In this document: positions 54,070 through 64,000 of the stretch, piece by piece
Layout of the letters: every line of letters starts with the position of its first letter
Position numbering within the stretch: the stretch's first letter is position 1
Position numbers and translations under genes: made by a program
Assembly (NCBI GenBank): GCA_025060325.1
Contig: JANXBW010000019.1
Coordinates: forward strand, 32,506-96,505
DNA length: 64,000 nt
Direction: 5' to 3'
Source of the DNA: Thermoguttaceae bacterium
GTDB taxonomy: Bacteria; Planctomycetota; Planctomycetia; Pirellulales; Thermoguttaceae
Notes under the pieces: generated by a model
Told to the model about the DNA's origin: nothing
The model's input: only the letters and a program-made list of their open reading frames with translations
Databases searched by the model: none

Positions 54070-54755
54070 CGGTTATAGGAAGCTCACCATTGTGCCAGCC
54101 TTTCTCATCCGGCAGGTCCGCGCAGTTTTCTGCCAGGAACTCATCTACCTAAACGGGGGCACCCAGTGGCGGTGTTTGCCACAAACCCAAGCTCACCCGC
54201 GTTTGGCTCTCTCAAGGGAAGTGCCGCGCCCGGCTTTTCCCCTAGCTCATTCAACGGGGCGCTAAGCTAAAGTAAAATCACGAAGCTTAAGCACAATCCC
54301 CATTTGCGCACCTGCCGGAGGGCGACGTAACGTCCGCAAAGTACTGTGAGGGCCGCTTGGCTAAATTAAGTGGGGCGGGGAAGCCCGGCGGTGGGACTGC
54401 GAGCTTTACCTGAGAAATAGATAGCACGGCGCTGCCCGGCGGGATTCGACATCCCCAGCTTTGGGGATGCTTTGGTAGTCGCTGCTCCCCCTGCAATGCT
54501 GGTTTAAAAAGCCCTTGGGATCGCTCTAAGTACCAACCGAAAGAAGATGCGGGAGTTGTGGAAGGCTCCGCCGGGAGGCTTCGGGAGTAAAGGCCATAGG
54601 GCCTAGCTTGCACTAAGCTGGCCCAGTTGCGACTAGGGCGGAAGAGCGAACCCTATCGGGATTGCGAAATTTGTTGGACTTCGGCGGATAGGCTTGAGGT
54701 GTAAAGTTTACGCAAGCGGTTTTAAAGAAACAGGAGAAAAGGGACAGTCCTGGCA
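54070..54755. other. Intergenic region with a tight hairpin
   Basis: 686 bases between ispG and leuS on the same strand. It contains CATCCCCA-GCTT-TGGGGATG (54450-54469), followed by CTTT. A T-box leader before leuS was considered; I could not find the conserved T-box and Stem I pattern. Nothing else recognised. Confidence 0.4.
54450..54469. terminator. Tight hairpin, possible weak terminator
   Basis: CATCCCCA and TGGGGATG form a perfect 8-bp stem with a GCTT tetraloop, followed by CTTT, about 380 bases after ispG and 290 before leuS. The short T tract makes termination uncertain. Confidence 0.4.
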
Positions 54756-57593
54756 ATGCCGCGTTATAACCCTGCAGTCATCGAGCCTAAGTGGCAGCGG
54801 TATTGGGAGGAAAACAAAGTCTTCAAAACCCCGCGGCTCCCCACTGGGCCAAAGATGTACATCTTGGATATGTTCCCTTACCCAAGCGGTGAGGGGCTCC
54901 ATGTGGGCCACCCGGAGGGATACACTGCCACCGACATCGTGGCCCGTTTTGAGCGGATGCGGGGTAAATGCGTGATGCATCCGATGGGCTGGGATGCCTT
55001 TGGCCTGCCCGCCGAGCAGCACGCTAAGAGGACGGGGGAACATCCGCGGATTGCCACCGAGCGAAACATCGCCACTTTTCGTCGCCAGCTGAAAATGCTG
55101 GGCTTTAGTTACGACTGGGACCGGGAGCTTGCCACCACCGATCCCGAGTACTTCCGATGGACGCAATACATTTTCCTGGTGCTTTTCGATACTTGGTTCG
55201 ATCCCGTCCAGCAGCGTGGCCGACCCATTAGTGAGCTACCCATCCCCGACGAAATCCGCGCTCAGGGTGAGGAGGCGGTTCGCCGGTATCAGGATGAACA
55301 TCGATTGGCTTACCAGCTTGAAGCACCCGTCAACTGGTGCCCGGCTTTGGGTACCGTCCTGGCCAACGAGGAGGTGGTCGGGGGCGTGAGCGAGCGCGGC
55401 GGCCATCCGGTTGTCCGCATCCCCTTGCGGCAATGGATGCTGCGTATCACTGCCTATGCCGACCGGCTAGAGAAGGATCTCGATCTGCTGGATTGGCCCG
55501 AGAATATTAAGACTCTGCAGCGTAACTGGATCGGCCGAAGTACCGGAGCCGAAGTTGACTTTTTCATCGGCACCGAGCGCTGGCCAGACGGTAAGCCTCC
55601 TCGCCAAGCCTACGAAGCATGGCTGGCGGAACGAGCCAAGCGCGGCTATCCGCGAAAGCCTGGCCCGGATGTGCTGCGGATTTACACCACTCGGCCGGAT
55701 ACGCTCTTTGGCGCAACCTACATGGTCATCGCGCCGGAGCATCCGCTAGTGGACCGGCTCACTCAGCCCCAGTTTGCCGAGGCCGTGGCAAGCTACCGAG
55801 AGCAGGCGGCCAGAAAGAGTGACCTCGACCGGACGGACTTAGCGCGGGAAAAGACCGGTGTGTTTACTGGTTCTTTCGCGATCAATCCTGTCAACGGCGA
55901 GGCAATTCCAATCTGGGTGGCCGATTACGTGCTGGCTACCTACGGAACGGGCGCGATCATGGCCGTGCCGGCCCATGATACGCGGGACTTCGAATTTGCT
56001 GTCAAGTTCCGGCTACCGATTGTCCCGGTGGTGGATCCGGGAGACCAGCCGGAGGTAGACCGGCAGGCTGTGTTAGAAGGCCGCGCTTGTTTCACCGGCG
56101 ACGGCACGGCGATCGCGTCCGGCAAATTTACTGGCTTGTCAACAGCTGAATTTAAAAAGGCTATTACCGAGGACTTAAGCGCACGGGGTCTTGGTCGGTT
56201 TGCAGTGAACTATCGTTTACGGGATTGGGTTTTCAGCCGCCAGCATTTTTGGGGCGAACCCTTCCCGATCCTGCACGAGCTGGATGACAACGGTAATCCC
56301 ACGGGGTTAGTCCGGGCGCTTGATCCGAAAGATCTGCCCCTGGACTTGCCGGCCAACATGGAATTTGACATCCACCATGACAAACCGGAACCGCCTTTGG
56401 AAAAGGCGCCGCCCGAATGGCTTTACGTGACAATTGACGGAAAGCGTTACAAACGAGAAACCAACACGATGCCTCAATGGGCTGGCTCCTGTTGGTACTA
56501 CTTGCGATTTCTTGACCCGCGCAATGACCAGGCGATGGTCGATCCCGAGGTGGAGCGAGCCTGGATGCCAGTCGACCTTTACGTGGGGGGTGCCGAACAT
56601 GCCGTGCTGCACCTCCTTTACGCCCGATTCTGGCATAAGGTGCTTTATGACCGCGGCCTGGTGAGTACCCCCGAGCCATTCATGAAGCTTGTTAACCAGG
56701 GCATGATCCTGGGGGAGGTGGAATACACAGGTTACCAGGATGCCGAGGGCCACTGGGTCAGCTACGACATTGTGGAGGATAATCCCGCAGATTATCGTCC
56801 GATAAAGTTGACCGCCGATCAGGTCGAAAAGCGGGGCGATATCTTTGTCCTCAAGACCGATCCGACTATCCGCATCGAAGCCCGCGCTTACAAAATGTCC
56901 AAAAGCCGCGGCAATGTGATCAACCCGGACCAAATTGTGGCCGATTACGGGGCCGATACCCTCCGCCTTTACGAGATGTTCATGGGTCCGCTGGAGGCGG
57001 TCAAGCCGTGGAGCATGGAAGGCGTCAACGGGGTGCGGAATTTCCTCGACCGGGTATGGCGAATGATCATCGACGAGCGGGCTGAGGAAATGCGCCTTCA
57101 TCCCGCCGTCCAGGATGTAGAACCTACCGACGCCCAAAATCGCGTCCTCCATCGGACGGTGAAGGCGGTAACGGACGATATTCAGGAGATGGCCTTCAAC
57201 ACAGCTATCGCCCGGATGATGGAGTTTGTCAACTTCTTCCTTAAGGAAGAGGTGCGTCCAAAGAAGGCGATGGAGACTTTCGTACTTATTCTTTCGCCCT
57301 TTGCCCCGCATATCTGTGAGGAACTGTGGCAAGCCCTGGGGCATTCCAAGACGCTAGCCTACGAGCCGTGGCCTGCTTACGACGAGAAGTACATCCGGGA
57401 AGAGGAGATCGAAATCCCCGTGCAAATCAACGGGAAGCTGCGGGGCCGGATTATGGTGCGAGCGGAGGCCGATTCGGCGGCCATCGAAACGGCGGCACGG
57501 ACCTGCCCGCGGATCGCTCAGCTCCTAGAAGGGAAGACCATCCGACGTGTCATCGTCGTGCCGAAGCGAATGATCAACTTCGTGGTTGAATAG
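54756..57593 (+). CDS. leuS: Leucine-tRNA ligase
   Basis: 945 residues, ATG 54756 (ribosome binding site AGGAG about 20 bases upstream, somewhat far). The HIGH-type motif is [15 protein letters not shown] near residue 50; the editing domain holds [12 protein letters not shown] and [16 protein letters not shown] is YKMSKSRGN near residue 712. The C-terminal ending ([17 protein letters not shown]) is typical. Length is larger than the E. coli enzyme (about 860), mainly from insertions around residues 140-200 and in the catalytic core. It charges tRNA-Leu with leucine using ATP. The histone-deacetylase-like gene begins 75 bases downstream on the same strand. Confidence 0.98.
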   Translation: MPRYNPAVIEPKWQRYWEENKVFKTPRLPTGPKMYILDMFPYPSGEGLHVGHPEGYTATDIVARFERMRGKCVMHPMGWDAFGLPAEQHAKRTGEHPRIATERNIATFRRQLKMLGFSYDWDRELATTDPEYFRWTQYIFLVLFDTWFDPVQQRGRPISELPIPDEIRAQGEEAVRRYQDEHRLAYQLEAPVNWCPALGTVLANEEVVGGVSERGGHPVVRIPLRQWMLRITAYADRLEKDLDLLDWPENIKTLQRNWIGRSTGAEVDFFIGTERWPDGKPPRQAYEAWLAERAKRGYPRKPGPDVLRIYTTRPDTLFGATYMVIAPEHPLVDRLTQPQFAEAVASYREQAARKSDLDRTDLAREKTGVFTGSFAINPVNGEAIPIWVADYVLATYGTGAIMAVPAHDTRDFEFAVKFRLPIVPVVDPGDQPEVDRQAVLEGRACFTGDGTAIASGKFTGLSTAEFKKAITEDLSARGLGRFAVNYRLRDWVFSRQHFWGEPFPILHELDDNGNPTGLVRALDPKDLPLDLPANMEFDIHHDKPEPPLEKAPPEWLYVTIDGKRYKRETNTMPQWAGSCWYYLRFLDPRNDQAMVDPEVERAWMPVDLYVGGAEHAVLHLLYARFWHKVLYDRGLVSTPEPFMKLVNQGMILGEVEYTGYQDAEGHWVSYDIVEDNPADYRPIKLTADQVEKRGDIFVLKTDPTIRIEARAYKMSKSRGNVINPDQIVADYGADTLRLYEMFMGPLEAVKPWSMEGVNGVRNFLDRVWRMIIDERAEEMRLHPAVQDVEPTDAQNRVLHRTVKAVTDDIQEMAFNTAIARMMEFVNFFLKEEVRPKKAMETFVLILSPFAPHICEELWQALGHSKTLAYEPWPAYDEKYIREEEIEIPVQINGKLRGRIMVRAEADSAAIETAARTCPRIAQLLEGKTIRRVIVVPKRMINFVVE

Positions 57594-57668
57594 CGGGTTT
57601 GCCTACCATAAGCGGTAATTTAGCACCTTTAGTTTTGCGGGCCCTAAGGCTCGCGTTTCCAGCCGGCC

Positions 57669-58634
57669 ATGCACTCACAGCCTAAAACTGGTCTTGTTTA
57701 CGACGACATTTTCCTCCGCCACCAAACGACGTTTGGCCATCCGGAAAGGCCGGAACGGCTTGTGGCGATTTGCGAAGCACTCAAATCGGCCGGTCTGTGG
57801 GAAAAGCTCGAGCATCTCCCGGTGCAGGCGGCTCCTCGGGAGGTAGTCGAGCTTATCCACGATGCCGAATACATCGATCGAATTGCTGCCCTTGCCGCCT
57901 GCGGCGGAGGCTATGTCGACAGTCCGGATACGCCTATTTCGGAAGAATCATTGGAAGTGGCTTTGGCCGCAGTGGGTGGGGTCATTGGGGCCGCCGATGC
58001 TATTATGACCGGTCGGGTCCGCAATGCCTTTGCTGCCGTTCGGCCCCCCGGTCATCATGCTATGCCGGATCGAGCTATGGGCTTTTGCCTTTTTAACAAC
58101 GTGGCCATTGCCGCACGGTACTTGCAGACGACGCATGGCTTGGAGCGAATTCTGATCGTCGACTGGGACGTTCACCACGGTAATGGTACACAGGCCATCT
58201 TTTACGACGATCCGACGGTACTTTTCTTTAGCGTACATCAATACCCGTTTTATCCCGGAACGGGTTCACGGCAGGAGCGGGGCTGGGGCGATGGTCTAGG
58301 GATGACCATCAATGCACCGGTGCCGGCTGGAACGGACGAGGCCACCTGGCTTCGCACGTTTCAAGACATGCTGCAACCGGCAATTGAACATTTTCGGCCG
58401 GAATTTGTGTTGATTTCCGCTGGTTTTGACGCCCACGAAATGGACCTCCTTGGCCGACTGGCTGTAACTACCGAAGGCTATGCCAAGGCGACCAAACTGG
58501 TCAAACGTATAGCGGACACGTATGCAAACGGTCGGTTATTATCCGTGCTGGAAGGAGGATACCACTTGGGAGCACTGGGGGCATCGGCCGCCGCCCATGT
58601 CGCCGCCTTGATGGATGGTCCCACCGGTTCGTGA
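57669..58634 (+). CDS. Histone-deacetylase-family (acetoin-utilisation AcuC-like) amidohydrolase
   Basis: 321 residues, ATG 57669 (weak ribosome binding site). The Zn-dependent core is complete: HQTTFGHPERPERL, VRPPGHHAM near residue 124 (the His pair), GFCLFNNVA, DWDVHHGNGTQ near residue 164 (Asp and His zinc ligands), VHQYPFYPGTG and LVLISAGFDAHEMD near residue 258 (second Asp ligand). The family removes acetyl groups from lysines or polyamines, or has been recruited for other acyl amides; bacterial members are often AcuC or acetylpolyamine amidohydrolase. No substrate genes are near. Length is normal and the gene follows leuS by 75 bases, so it may be co-transcribed. Confidence 0.93.
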   Translation: MHSQPKTGLVYDDIFLRHQTTFGHPERPERLVAICEALKSAGLWEKLEHLPVQAAPREVVELIHDAEYIDRIAALAACGGGYVDSPDTPISEESLEVALAAVGGVIGAADAIMTGRVRNAFAAVRPPGHHAMPDRAMGFCLFNNVAIAARYLQTTHGLERILIVDWDVHHGNGTQAIFYDDPTVLFFSVHQYPFYPGTGSRQERGWGDGLGMTINAPVPAGTDEATWLRTFQDMLQPAIEHFRPEFVLISAGFDAHEMDLLGRLAVTTEGYAKATKLVKRIADTYANGRLLSVLEGGYHLGALGASAAAHVAALMDGPTGS

Positions 58635-58884
58635 CACCCCGCCGGCTAAGCGAGTAATATGGCGTCGTCAATAAGCCAACCGTGTCAATACTCGCCATGA
58701 GGCGGACTCATGGTTCTCCCGCGGAAAAGGTTCGGTAACTTGCCTCTGGGAGGATACCTGCTTCGGGGAGCACCCCCGAAGACATTACCAGGGTGATACG
58801 TGGTACGTGGCGGGGGATAAGCCTTCAAGAACGCGATGACCACAGAAACGTCAACATTTGCATCGCTTTTCGAACGCGTCAACT

Positions 58885-59868
58885 TCAGAGAGCGGGCTGA
58901 TTTTCCACCGGGCGCGACAGGATAAGCCCCACTAGTTTTTGTCGACTGACAAGCCCGATTACGCGTCGACCAGACTCTTCCACTTGAGCCCACGGTTCGT
59001 CAGCCTGAACCAGGTGCACTAAGGCCTCTAACGCCGAATGCGCTGCCGGCAGATTTAGGAGAGGCCGCGGCTGGCCAAGAGCTTTGCTTCCCCTAAGAAG
59101 CAGATCAATGGTGCGGACGTATCCCGCCGCTCGTTGGCTGCCGGACTGCCACAGCAAAAGCTCCGGGGCCTTTCGCTTAGCTGCCGTGGCCAAGGCTTCC
59201 TCCAGGGAAATCCCCTCATCTACTGCGGGAACACTCTCCGGTGGCACCGCAAATTGCGTAATAGGCACAGTTCCCAATTCAAAAACAGCCTCGGCCAAGC
59301 GATATTGCACTGGGCGAAGGACACCGGCCGCTTTGGCCTCCCCCAGGATTCGCTTTAGTTCCCGCCGCGCAAGCGAAGTTTCCCACCGCTCCGAAGATTC
59401 GCCGGCCAGCCAGGCCAGCACACGTCCTAAAATCCACAGCGGAAATGTCAACGGCAAAAACAACGCCCCGAAGGCGAAAAAGAGCGGGGAAACCGGCCGC
59501 AGCAATCGGTCCGGCCGATGAAGAAAAACCGTCTTCGGCAACAGTTCCGCGTACACAAAAACTAAGGGTGTTGCCACCGAGGAGGCGAGTATGGCGACAA
59601 GTTCGTTTGGGCCGACCAGGACATAGTACACAAGTGCCACAATGCTTGCTGAGATGATATAGTTAGCCAGGTTGTTACCTGTTAGGACGGTCGCCACAAA
59701 GAACGTAGGGTGCCGCGTGAACCAAAGGAGCCCTTTGGCGATATGGTCGCCTTGCAAGGCATCGAGCACAAGCCGCAGACGGGGAATGCGATAAAAGCCC
59801 GTCTCGGCGCCGCTAAAAAGGGCACTTAGGGCAAGTCCTCCGGCCAGACAGATCAAAATGATGATCAC
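58885..59868 (-). CDS. CNNM/CorC-type (DUF21) membrane protein, second of a pair
   Basis: 327 residues with a GTG start at 59868 that overlaps the end of the upstream gene by 4 bases (59865-59868), so translation is coupled. It begins with a DUF21 membrane domain (IIILICLAGGLALSALFSGAETGFY, then further helices, TGNNLANYII and AELLPKTVFL), followed by a CBS-pair-like part (about residues 190-320) that looks degenerate, with PVDE-type spacing unclear. The family includes CorB/CorC-type proteins linked to Mg2+/Co2+ handling. Its shorter length than the first gene suggests it lacks the C-terminal CorC_HlyC domain. Confidence 0.88.
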   Translation of the reverse strand: MIIILICLAGGLALSALFSGAETGFYRIPRLRLVLDALQGDHIAKGLLWFTRHPTFFVATVLTGNNLANYIISASIVALVYYVLVGPNELVAILASSVATPLVFVYAELLPKTVFLHRPDRLLRPVSPLFFAFGALFLPLTFPLWILGRVLAWLAGESSERWETSLARRELKRILGEAKAAGVLRPVQYRLAEAVFELGTVPITQFAVPPESVPAVDEGISLEEALATAAKRKAPELLLWQSGSQRAAGYVRTIDLLLRGSKALGQPRPLLNLPAAHSALEALVHLVQADEPWAQVEESGRRVIGLVSRQKLVGLILSRPVENQPAL

Positions 59869-61145
59869 CGCGGGGACTCCTCGTGACGATCTGCCTGGTA
59901 GGTAAGTTCGATCAAGATATCACCGTCGGGCGATGTTTCCACAACACGGAGGTGAAAAGGCCCGGCTTGGCACTCGTCACCTAATCGCGGGAATCGGCCC
60001 AGTCGCTCTTGGAGGAGCCCGCCCAAGCTAACACACTTTGTGGATGGACGCGGGATGCGAAAGTGCTTGGCCAGCCGCCTTAACGCAGTCGACCCCGTCA
60101 CCTGCCAACGGTTTCCTCCCAGAAAGCGGATGGGTTCCCGCTGGAGCGGCCGCTCCGGTGTACCACTTCCCAGACTAATTGCGGCGTGGAGCAAATCCTC
60201 AAGGGTTAGTACCCCGATCACTTCCCCATATTCGTTAACGACGGCCGCCCCCCGATAATCCCTGTTGACAAGCCATTCCAACACATCGGCAGCCGACACA
60301 CACCAGGGAACGGGCAAAAGTGGCTTGGCCCATCGATCAAGAGGCTCTTCCAACTGCCGGTAAACTTCCCGCAGTGGAAGCATCGCCACAGGCTCATCGG
60401 TAGCCACATCGCAGACGTAAATGCTCCCGCCGCGAGGGAGCTCACTTGGCAGGTCAACCCAGCGAATCGGTGGGCGAAAAAGCGGGAGCTGTTTCCGCGG
60501 CCGCATAAGCTCGTCGGCGCGGACCTCCGACAAGGCCACTAAGCTTTGCAGAACTGCCTCCTCTTCCGAAAGAAGCAGTCTGTTGACAATGGACCATTCC
60601 ACTGCCCGTTCGAGATCCCCCACTTGCAGATATGGCTCGGGCTGAAAAGTAGGCCACACCAGTCTTAGCGTCAGCCGGCTTAATGCCCGCAAGGGTGGCA
60701 ACAGGTTGCGAATGGAGTCAACAGCTAGCGAAAGGCCACCTGCGACAAGCAAGCTCCAAAACCGGGGATGCGATACCCCCAAGGTCTTCGGCAACATTTC
60801 GGAGAAGAGGATCAGTGCGACTAATGACCCAGCGCCAAAAGCGCTCGCCCAACCGGCTCCTTCGTACTTTCGCAAGGCAAACGAGACGATTGCGCTAACG
60901 GAGAAATACCCAATATTTATAAACAGGTTCCACAACAAGATGGCCGTTAGCGTTTCCTCGCTTGCCGCAAGTAGTCTTGCAACGCACTCTCCCCGCCGGT
61001 CTCGTCGCGCTAGCTCCTCCCGGCTTCGCTGGTCCAAGGCAAAAAGGGCCGACTCGCTTAACGAAAAGAAGGCGGACCCACAGGCCAACACCCCCATCAG
61101 AGCAAGCCATGGCCAAATTTCAGGTAGTACATTCAATTTCGCCAA
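59865..61145 (-). CDS. CNNM/CorC-type (DUF21 + CBS) membrane protein, first of a pair
   Basis: 426 residues; the likely start is TTG 61145 (no ATG before the first helix). The DUF21 part starts ALMGVLACGSAFFSLSESALFAL and includes LFINIGYFSVSAIV and FSEMLPKTLGVS. The CBS pair follows (DELMRPRKQLPLF, then NRDYRGAAVVNEYGEVIGVL then TLEDLL), and the C-terminus has a CorC_HlyC-type domain (VSLGGLLQERLGRFPRLGDE, then FHLRVVETS). The build is the standard HlyC/CorC family. Expected role: divalent cation efflux or its regulation. The second gene overlaps by 4 bases, and the two may form a heteromer, as pairs of these proteins are common. Confidence 0.9.
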   Translation of the reverse strand: MAKLNVLPEIWPWLALMGVLACGSAFFSLSESALFALDQRSREELARRDRRGECVARLLAASEETLTAILLWNLFINIGYFSVSAIVSFALRKYEGAGWASAFGAGSLVALILFSEMLPKTLGVSHPRFWSLLVAGGLSLAVDSIRNLLPPLRALSRLTLRLVWPTFQPEPYLQVGDLERAVEWSIVNRLLLSEEEAVLQSLVALSEVRADELMRPRKQLPLFRPPIRWVDLPSELPRGGSIYVCDVATDEPVAMLPLREVYRQLEEPLDRWAKPLLPVPWCVSAADVLEWLVNRDYRGAAVVNEYGEVIGVLTLEDLLHAAISLGSGTPERPLQREPIRFLGGNRWQVTGSTALRRLAKHFRIPRPSTKCVSLGGLLQERLGRFPRLGDECQAGPFHLRVVETSPDGDILIELTYQADRHEESPR

Positions 61146-61488
61146 TCCGTTTACTTAACCGGGCGCAACGTCGCTTGAGTTACTGGCTGGCAGGTCCCCC
61201 GCCGTAACCAAAGCCTTCCGGGCCTCTAAGTGACGGAAGCGGCCCACTCTGACCAAGCATCCTGACCAATGAAAAACCCTCTAACCCTGGGCGAACCAGC
61301 GGCCCGTTTTAAATGACCCTTTGGAGAGGGAAGCGTGCCGGACCGTCACGTGGGCAAGTTTCCACTCCTAAAACCATGGCAGCAACTCCCTGCCAAGTTC
61401 CAGCTGAGGCAAAGCTCACTTATTCTTAGTTAGCGCAAGTTGCAGCCGAAATCATCCGGAAAAAGTCAACAAACGCTATCCCAGGGGG
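61146..61488. other. Intergenic region, no gene
   Basis: 343 bases between the ABC permease stop and the CorC pair start, all minus strand. It likely holds the promoter of the CorC pair; no clear -35/-10 was identified. Confidence 0.4.
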
Positions 61489-63645
61489 TTATTCTTCCAC
61501 GGTGGTTCTTCCAGTCGCCACGTCAAATTCGTCGATGGCGGGAATTAGCATCGCTGCCGTGGCAAAACCATATCCGCCAACGATGGTGACGAAAACAAGA
61601 TGCGGCTGCTGAAGAAAGAAGCTCGTGATCGCATAGAACGTCATCAGCGGGCAGGCAAAGGAGGCTATTCCTAAAGCCGTTGACGGATTGCGGACCCCAA
61701 GGGCCAAATAAAGGGCAGCACCACCAAAGACGATAAGGCCTAGGAACGGCAGTTGCGCCTCAAATCGACCGCTGAAAGCTACCATCATCCAAATGCATGT
61801 CGCTACGCCCACAAAGAGGAAGAAAATCGTCCCCAGGCTGACCGCAATCGCATGGCGGGAACTTTCGTAAATCATCCCCACATGGAGCCCCAGCATCGCC
61901 GCAAACACAAAGAGGACACAAAGGCCCACGAGGAGATAAAAAAGCTCAAGCCCCACCAGGGCTCCTTGCCACCACAAATAAACACAGAGAGCAAGCGGCA
62001 GAAGAATCATCTCCTTACTGTTGAAAAACGTGCCGAACATCTTTCCGAAGACAAACTCTCGCGGCGTGATATCGGTGACAAGCAGAAGATCAAGCGTTCG
62101 TCCGTCGCGCTCGGAGATAAGGGAGCTGACCGCTTGTGCGTTGACCAAAACCAAACTGAGGAGAAACAAAGCGGCCAGAGCTAATCCTCCCAAGCCTTCC
62201 GCCGCAAGGACCCCTGCCCGCAGCATGGCGTGTACCAAGAGGGCAATAGCGGCGAAAATGAGCACATACCCTAGCCGCAAGACGATCATTCGCCGCCCAT
62301 ACGCCCGCGTACACATCTCCCGCCACAAAATCGGGTTAGACCAAACTTGGCGAACGGTATGCTTTCGCGGGGCAAACACCAGGTCAAGCCACCATGGCCG
62401 ATAGTCGGAGGTGGTCGGCGGTACGGACTCAGCGCCGGTTGCCGAGGCCGCCTCCTCTAAGAGTGCTCTCCGGTATCGCCAAGCCGTCTGTTGCGATTTT
62501 TGCGGCGGCGTTACCAGGCATCCGGTGAGAATCTCGTTCGGTGCCGAAGGTCCCTCGGCCATACCGGGCGCTTGCTCCAAGCCCGAACTAGCCGGGGTGG
62601 CATCGGCAAGGGAAATTAGCGTCGAAACGCTCCCTTGCGCCCCTTCCCCTAAGGCGACGAAGGACGCAGGCCTAGTTCCGTCCCCGGCAAGCGCTTTCTG
62701 ACCGCCGACGCTGGGGGCCTCGTGGACGGCGGATTGCGTTAAGCGCGAAGGCCGCTCCTGCTCCGGAATAACTGGCCGGGGTTCGTTGGCCTTAGCCCAG
62801 CGGCGGACGTTGGCGATTGCCACTCCGTTTAGAAAGGCTACGAGCACGAAGCTTACGGCAAGAAAGCCGACCCAAGTCCCCGTAGCCCATCCGCTTTGCG
62901 GCTCGAGTTCTCCCGGCCCAAATCCGGGGTAGCTGGCAGCCACCACGGCCTTCCAAGGGCTGATGAGTGCTCCCACTTGGCCGGCAGGTAGCCCGAAAAT
63001 TTCCCGACCGAGGAGCCCCGCCGCAACTGCCTCCCCTAAACCGACCCATACAACCAGGGCCAGCACGGTGCCCGCCAGTGCCTGAAACGTCTTCTCCCGC
63101 CAAAAAGCAACCGTCGACCCAATACTGGCTGCCACCAACATGCTCGCCAGCGTGACAGCCGTGGTGCGCACAATCTGCCCAAATGAAACCCCCCCGAAAA
63201 GGGTTAGGAGGGCAAAGATCGGCAAACCAGAAAGAACGATCACCACAACCATGATCTGGCTGGAAAAAAGCTTCCCCAGGACAAGCTCGGCGTTTGAGAG
63301 CCGGGTCATCAGAAGCAGATCGAGGGTCTGGCGATCTTTTTCCTGGGCAACCGAACTAGCTGCAGCCAGGGCGGAGAAAAACACGGCGATGACCAGCTGA
63401 AGGGGGGCCAAAATGTGAAACATTGAAGCTCCGAACCGCGCCAGCGCCCCCACGGTGTCCACCACCTGCGTGCCAGTGAGTATGAGCCATGCCGTGGCAA
63501 TTAGGATCACTAAACCCAGGCAATAAGCCGCCCGCAGCACGTAAAAACGCGGCCGCCGGGGCATCAGGACAAACTCGCGGTTAAAGATCGGACCAAAAGG
63601 CAACGCCTGGCTCCTAGCCCAGCTGTTTGCACAAGACAAACCCAC
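61489..63645 (-). CDS. ABC-2 permease with two fused, repeated halves
   Basis: 718 residues with a GTG start at 63645. Two copies of an ABC-2-type membrane module are seen. The first (about 1-290) opens GPIFNREFVLMPRRPRFYVL and has QEKDRQTLDLLLMTRLSNAE; the second (about 430-718) opens NPILWREMCTRAYGRRMIVL and has SERDGRTLDLLLVTDITPRE. Each has about six hydrophobic segments, with a polar linker of about 130 residues (Pro/Glu/Gln/Ser) between. The halves share the RxTLDLLL motif used by ABC-2 permeases for contact with the ATPase. No ATPase gene is in the window (the gene starts close to the right edge, so its partner may be outside). Substrate unknown. Confidence 0.85.
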   Translation of the reverse strand: MGLSCANSWARSQALPFGPIFNREFVLMPRRPRFYVLRAAYCLGLVILIATAWLILTGTQVVDTVGALARFGASMFHILAPLQLVIAVFFSALAAASSVAQEKDRQTLDLLLMTRLSNAELVLGKLFSSQIMVVVIVLSGLPIFALLTLFGGVSFGQIVRTTAVTLASMLVAASIGSTVAFWREKTFQALAGTVLALVVWVGLGEAVAAGLLGREIFGLPAGQVGALISPWKAVVAASYPGFGPGELEPQSGWATGTWVGFLAVSFVLVAFLNGVAIANVRRWAKANEPRPVIPEQERPSRLTQSAVHEAPSVGGQKALAGDGTRPASFVALGEGAQGSVSTLISLADATPASSGLEQAPGMAEGPSAPNEILTGCLVTPPQKSQQTAWRYRRALLEEAASATGAESVPPTTSDYRPWWLDLVFAPRKHTVRQVWSNPILWREMCTRAYGRRMIVLRLGYVLIFAAIALLVHAMLRAGVLAAEGLGGLALAALFLLSLVLVNAQAVSSLISERDGRTLDLLLVTDITPREFVFGKMFGTFFNSKEMILLPLALCVYLWWQGALVGLELFYLLVGLCVLFVFAAMLGLHVGMIYESSRHAIAVSLGTIFFLFVGVATCIWMMVAFSGRFEAQLPFLGLIVFGGAALYLALGVRNPSTALGIASFACPLMTFYAITSFFLQQPHLVFVTIVGGYGFATAAMLIPAIDEFDVATGRTTVEE

Positions 63646-64000
63646 GATTGTTGATCACAAAACTCCTGACCCAGTAGGCCCCCGTCGGAGCCAGCTGAGA
63701 CGACCGCCCCACCAGGACCTCCCGCTATGCGCGTTTTGGCAGTCACTCTGGAAAGTATACCGAGTTGATAGGGTCACAGTGGATGTCCTGAGAGAGCACA
63801 GGAAACCCTGGTTGGCGCCACATAGTGAGAGACTACCCCACGGGGTGTGTCGGCTAGGCGGGCTTGTGAATTTTGGCTCCCCCCTTTGCCTAAGACTCAC
63901 AACCTAGTACACTGAGTGGTGGGATTCATTCCCCTAGGTGCCCAGGATCAGTCGCCTGCCGTGGGAAAATAGCCCTTAACGTTGCCTCCAGCTGCATAAA
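63646..64000. other. Upstream region of the ABC permease, no gene seen
   Basis: 355 bases to the window edge. On the minus strand GGTATACTTT at about 63750-63760 resembles a -10, but no matching -35 was found. Nothing else recognised. Confidence 0.35.

Noticed and set aside
54070..54755. T-box leader before leuS
   Set aside because: No T-box sequence or Stem I pattern; only a generic hairpin at 54450.
1..64000. tRNA genes, CRISPR arrays and insertion sequences
   Set aside because: No TΨC-type GGTTCRANYCC in an acceptor context, no regularly spaced repeat-spacer pattern and no transposase frame were seen; a tRNA scan would be decisive.

Overview
The window looks like a chromosomal segment of a moderately GC-rich planctomycete (Planctomycetota, probably close to Pirellulales/Thermoguttaceae; the lineage is inferred from gene content, not measured). 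The pointers are a DUF1559 pseudopilin-like protein followed by a tiny lipoprotein, Tat-exported Gfo/Idh/MocA oxidoreductases, secreted BNR-repeat proteins, a secretin with many ring domains, a short second SecA, a Coa1-like protein and fused ABC-2 permeases. My called genes cover only about 73 % of the sequence (hand sum); long intergenic stretches without ORFs of family-like character are common. I saw no tRNA, rRNA, CRISPR array, transposase or prophage.

Layout. 1-7.4 kb (+): the tail of a C45-type acyltransferase/hydrolase, then a secreted BNR protein, a Tat-signal Gfo/Idh oxidoreductase and a secreted GH106-like glycosidase, which suggests extracytoplasmic carbohydrate breakdown. 7.8-9.8 kb (-): MoxR ATPase and DUF58 protein, overlapping by 44 bases. 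10.8-14.4 kb (+): nicotinate phosphoribosyltransferase and NAD synthetase, a two-gene NAD salvage unit. 15.5-17 kb (+): DUF1559 protein with a strong promoter and a 53-residue lipoprotein. 17.4-22 kb: a 132-bp repeat, a Tat BNR-like protein (-), a YbjN-like protein (+) and a frameshifted relative of it. 22-25 kb: FGGY sugar kinase (+) and a secreted Pro-rich protein (-). 25-29 kb (-): a giant secretin. 29.7-34.2 kb: a cytidylyltransferase-like protein, an alpha/beta-hydrolase-like protein with no Ser nucleophile, a lipoprotein and an MTH1187-type thiamine-binding protein. 34.4-41.1 kb (-): a second Tat Gfo/Idh, the second 132-bp repeat, 5-formyl-THF cyclo-ligase, a Ski2-like helicase and an LTXXQ protein with a clear terminator. 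42.6-44.7 kb (+): a GT-C-like membrane protein. 44.9-52 kb (-): a lipoprotein, a 79-residue protein, XerC, a Coa1-like protein, a short SecA and an FAD oxidoreductase. 52.9-58.6 kb (+): ispG, leuS and a deacetylase. 58.9-63.6 kb (-): two CNNM/CorC membrane proteins and a fused ABC-2 permease.

The most notable observations are: (i) two copies of a 132-bp element, same orientation and exactly the same length, ungapped, about 70 % identical by eye, with terminal inverted repeats; (ii) an NAD synthetase whose glutaminase domain has Gly where the Cys nucleophile belongs; (iii) an alpha/beta-hydrolase with G-A-E-M-G in place of G-x-S-x-G; (iv) a SecA paralogue that stops after the motor core; (v) a secretin with about seven ring-building modules; (vi) a decayed YbjN-like copy with a repeat-rich promoter remnant. 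No complete undescribed system is claimed. The 132-bp repeat family is the best candidate for something undescribed.
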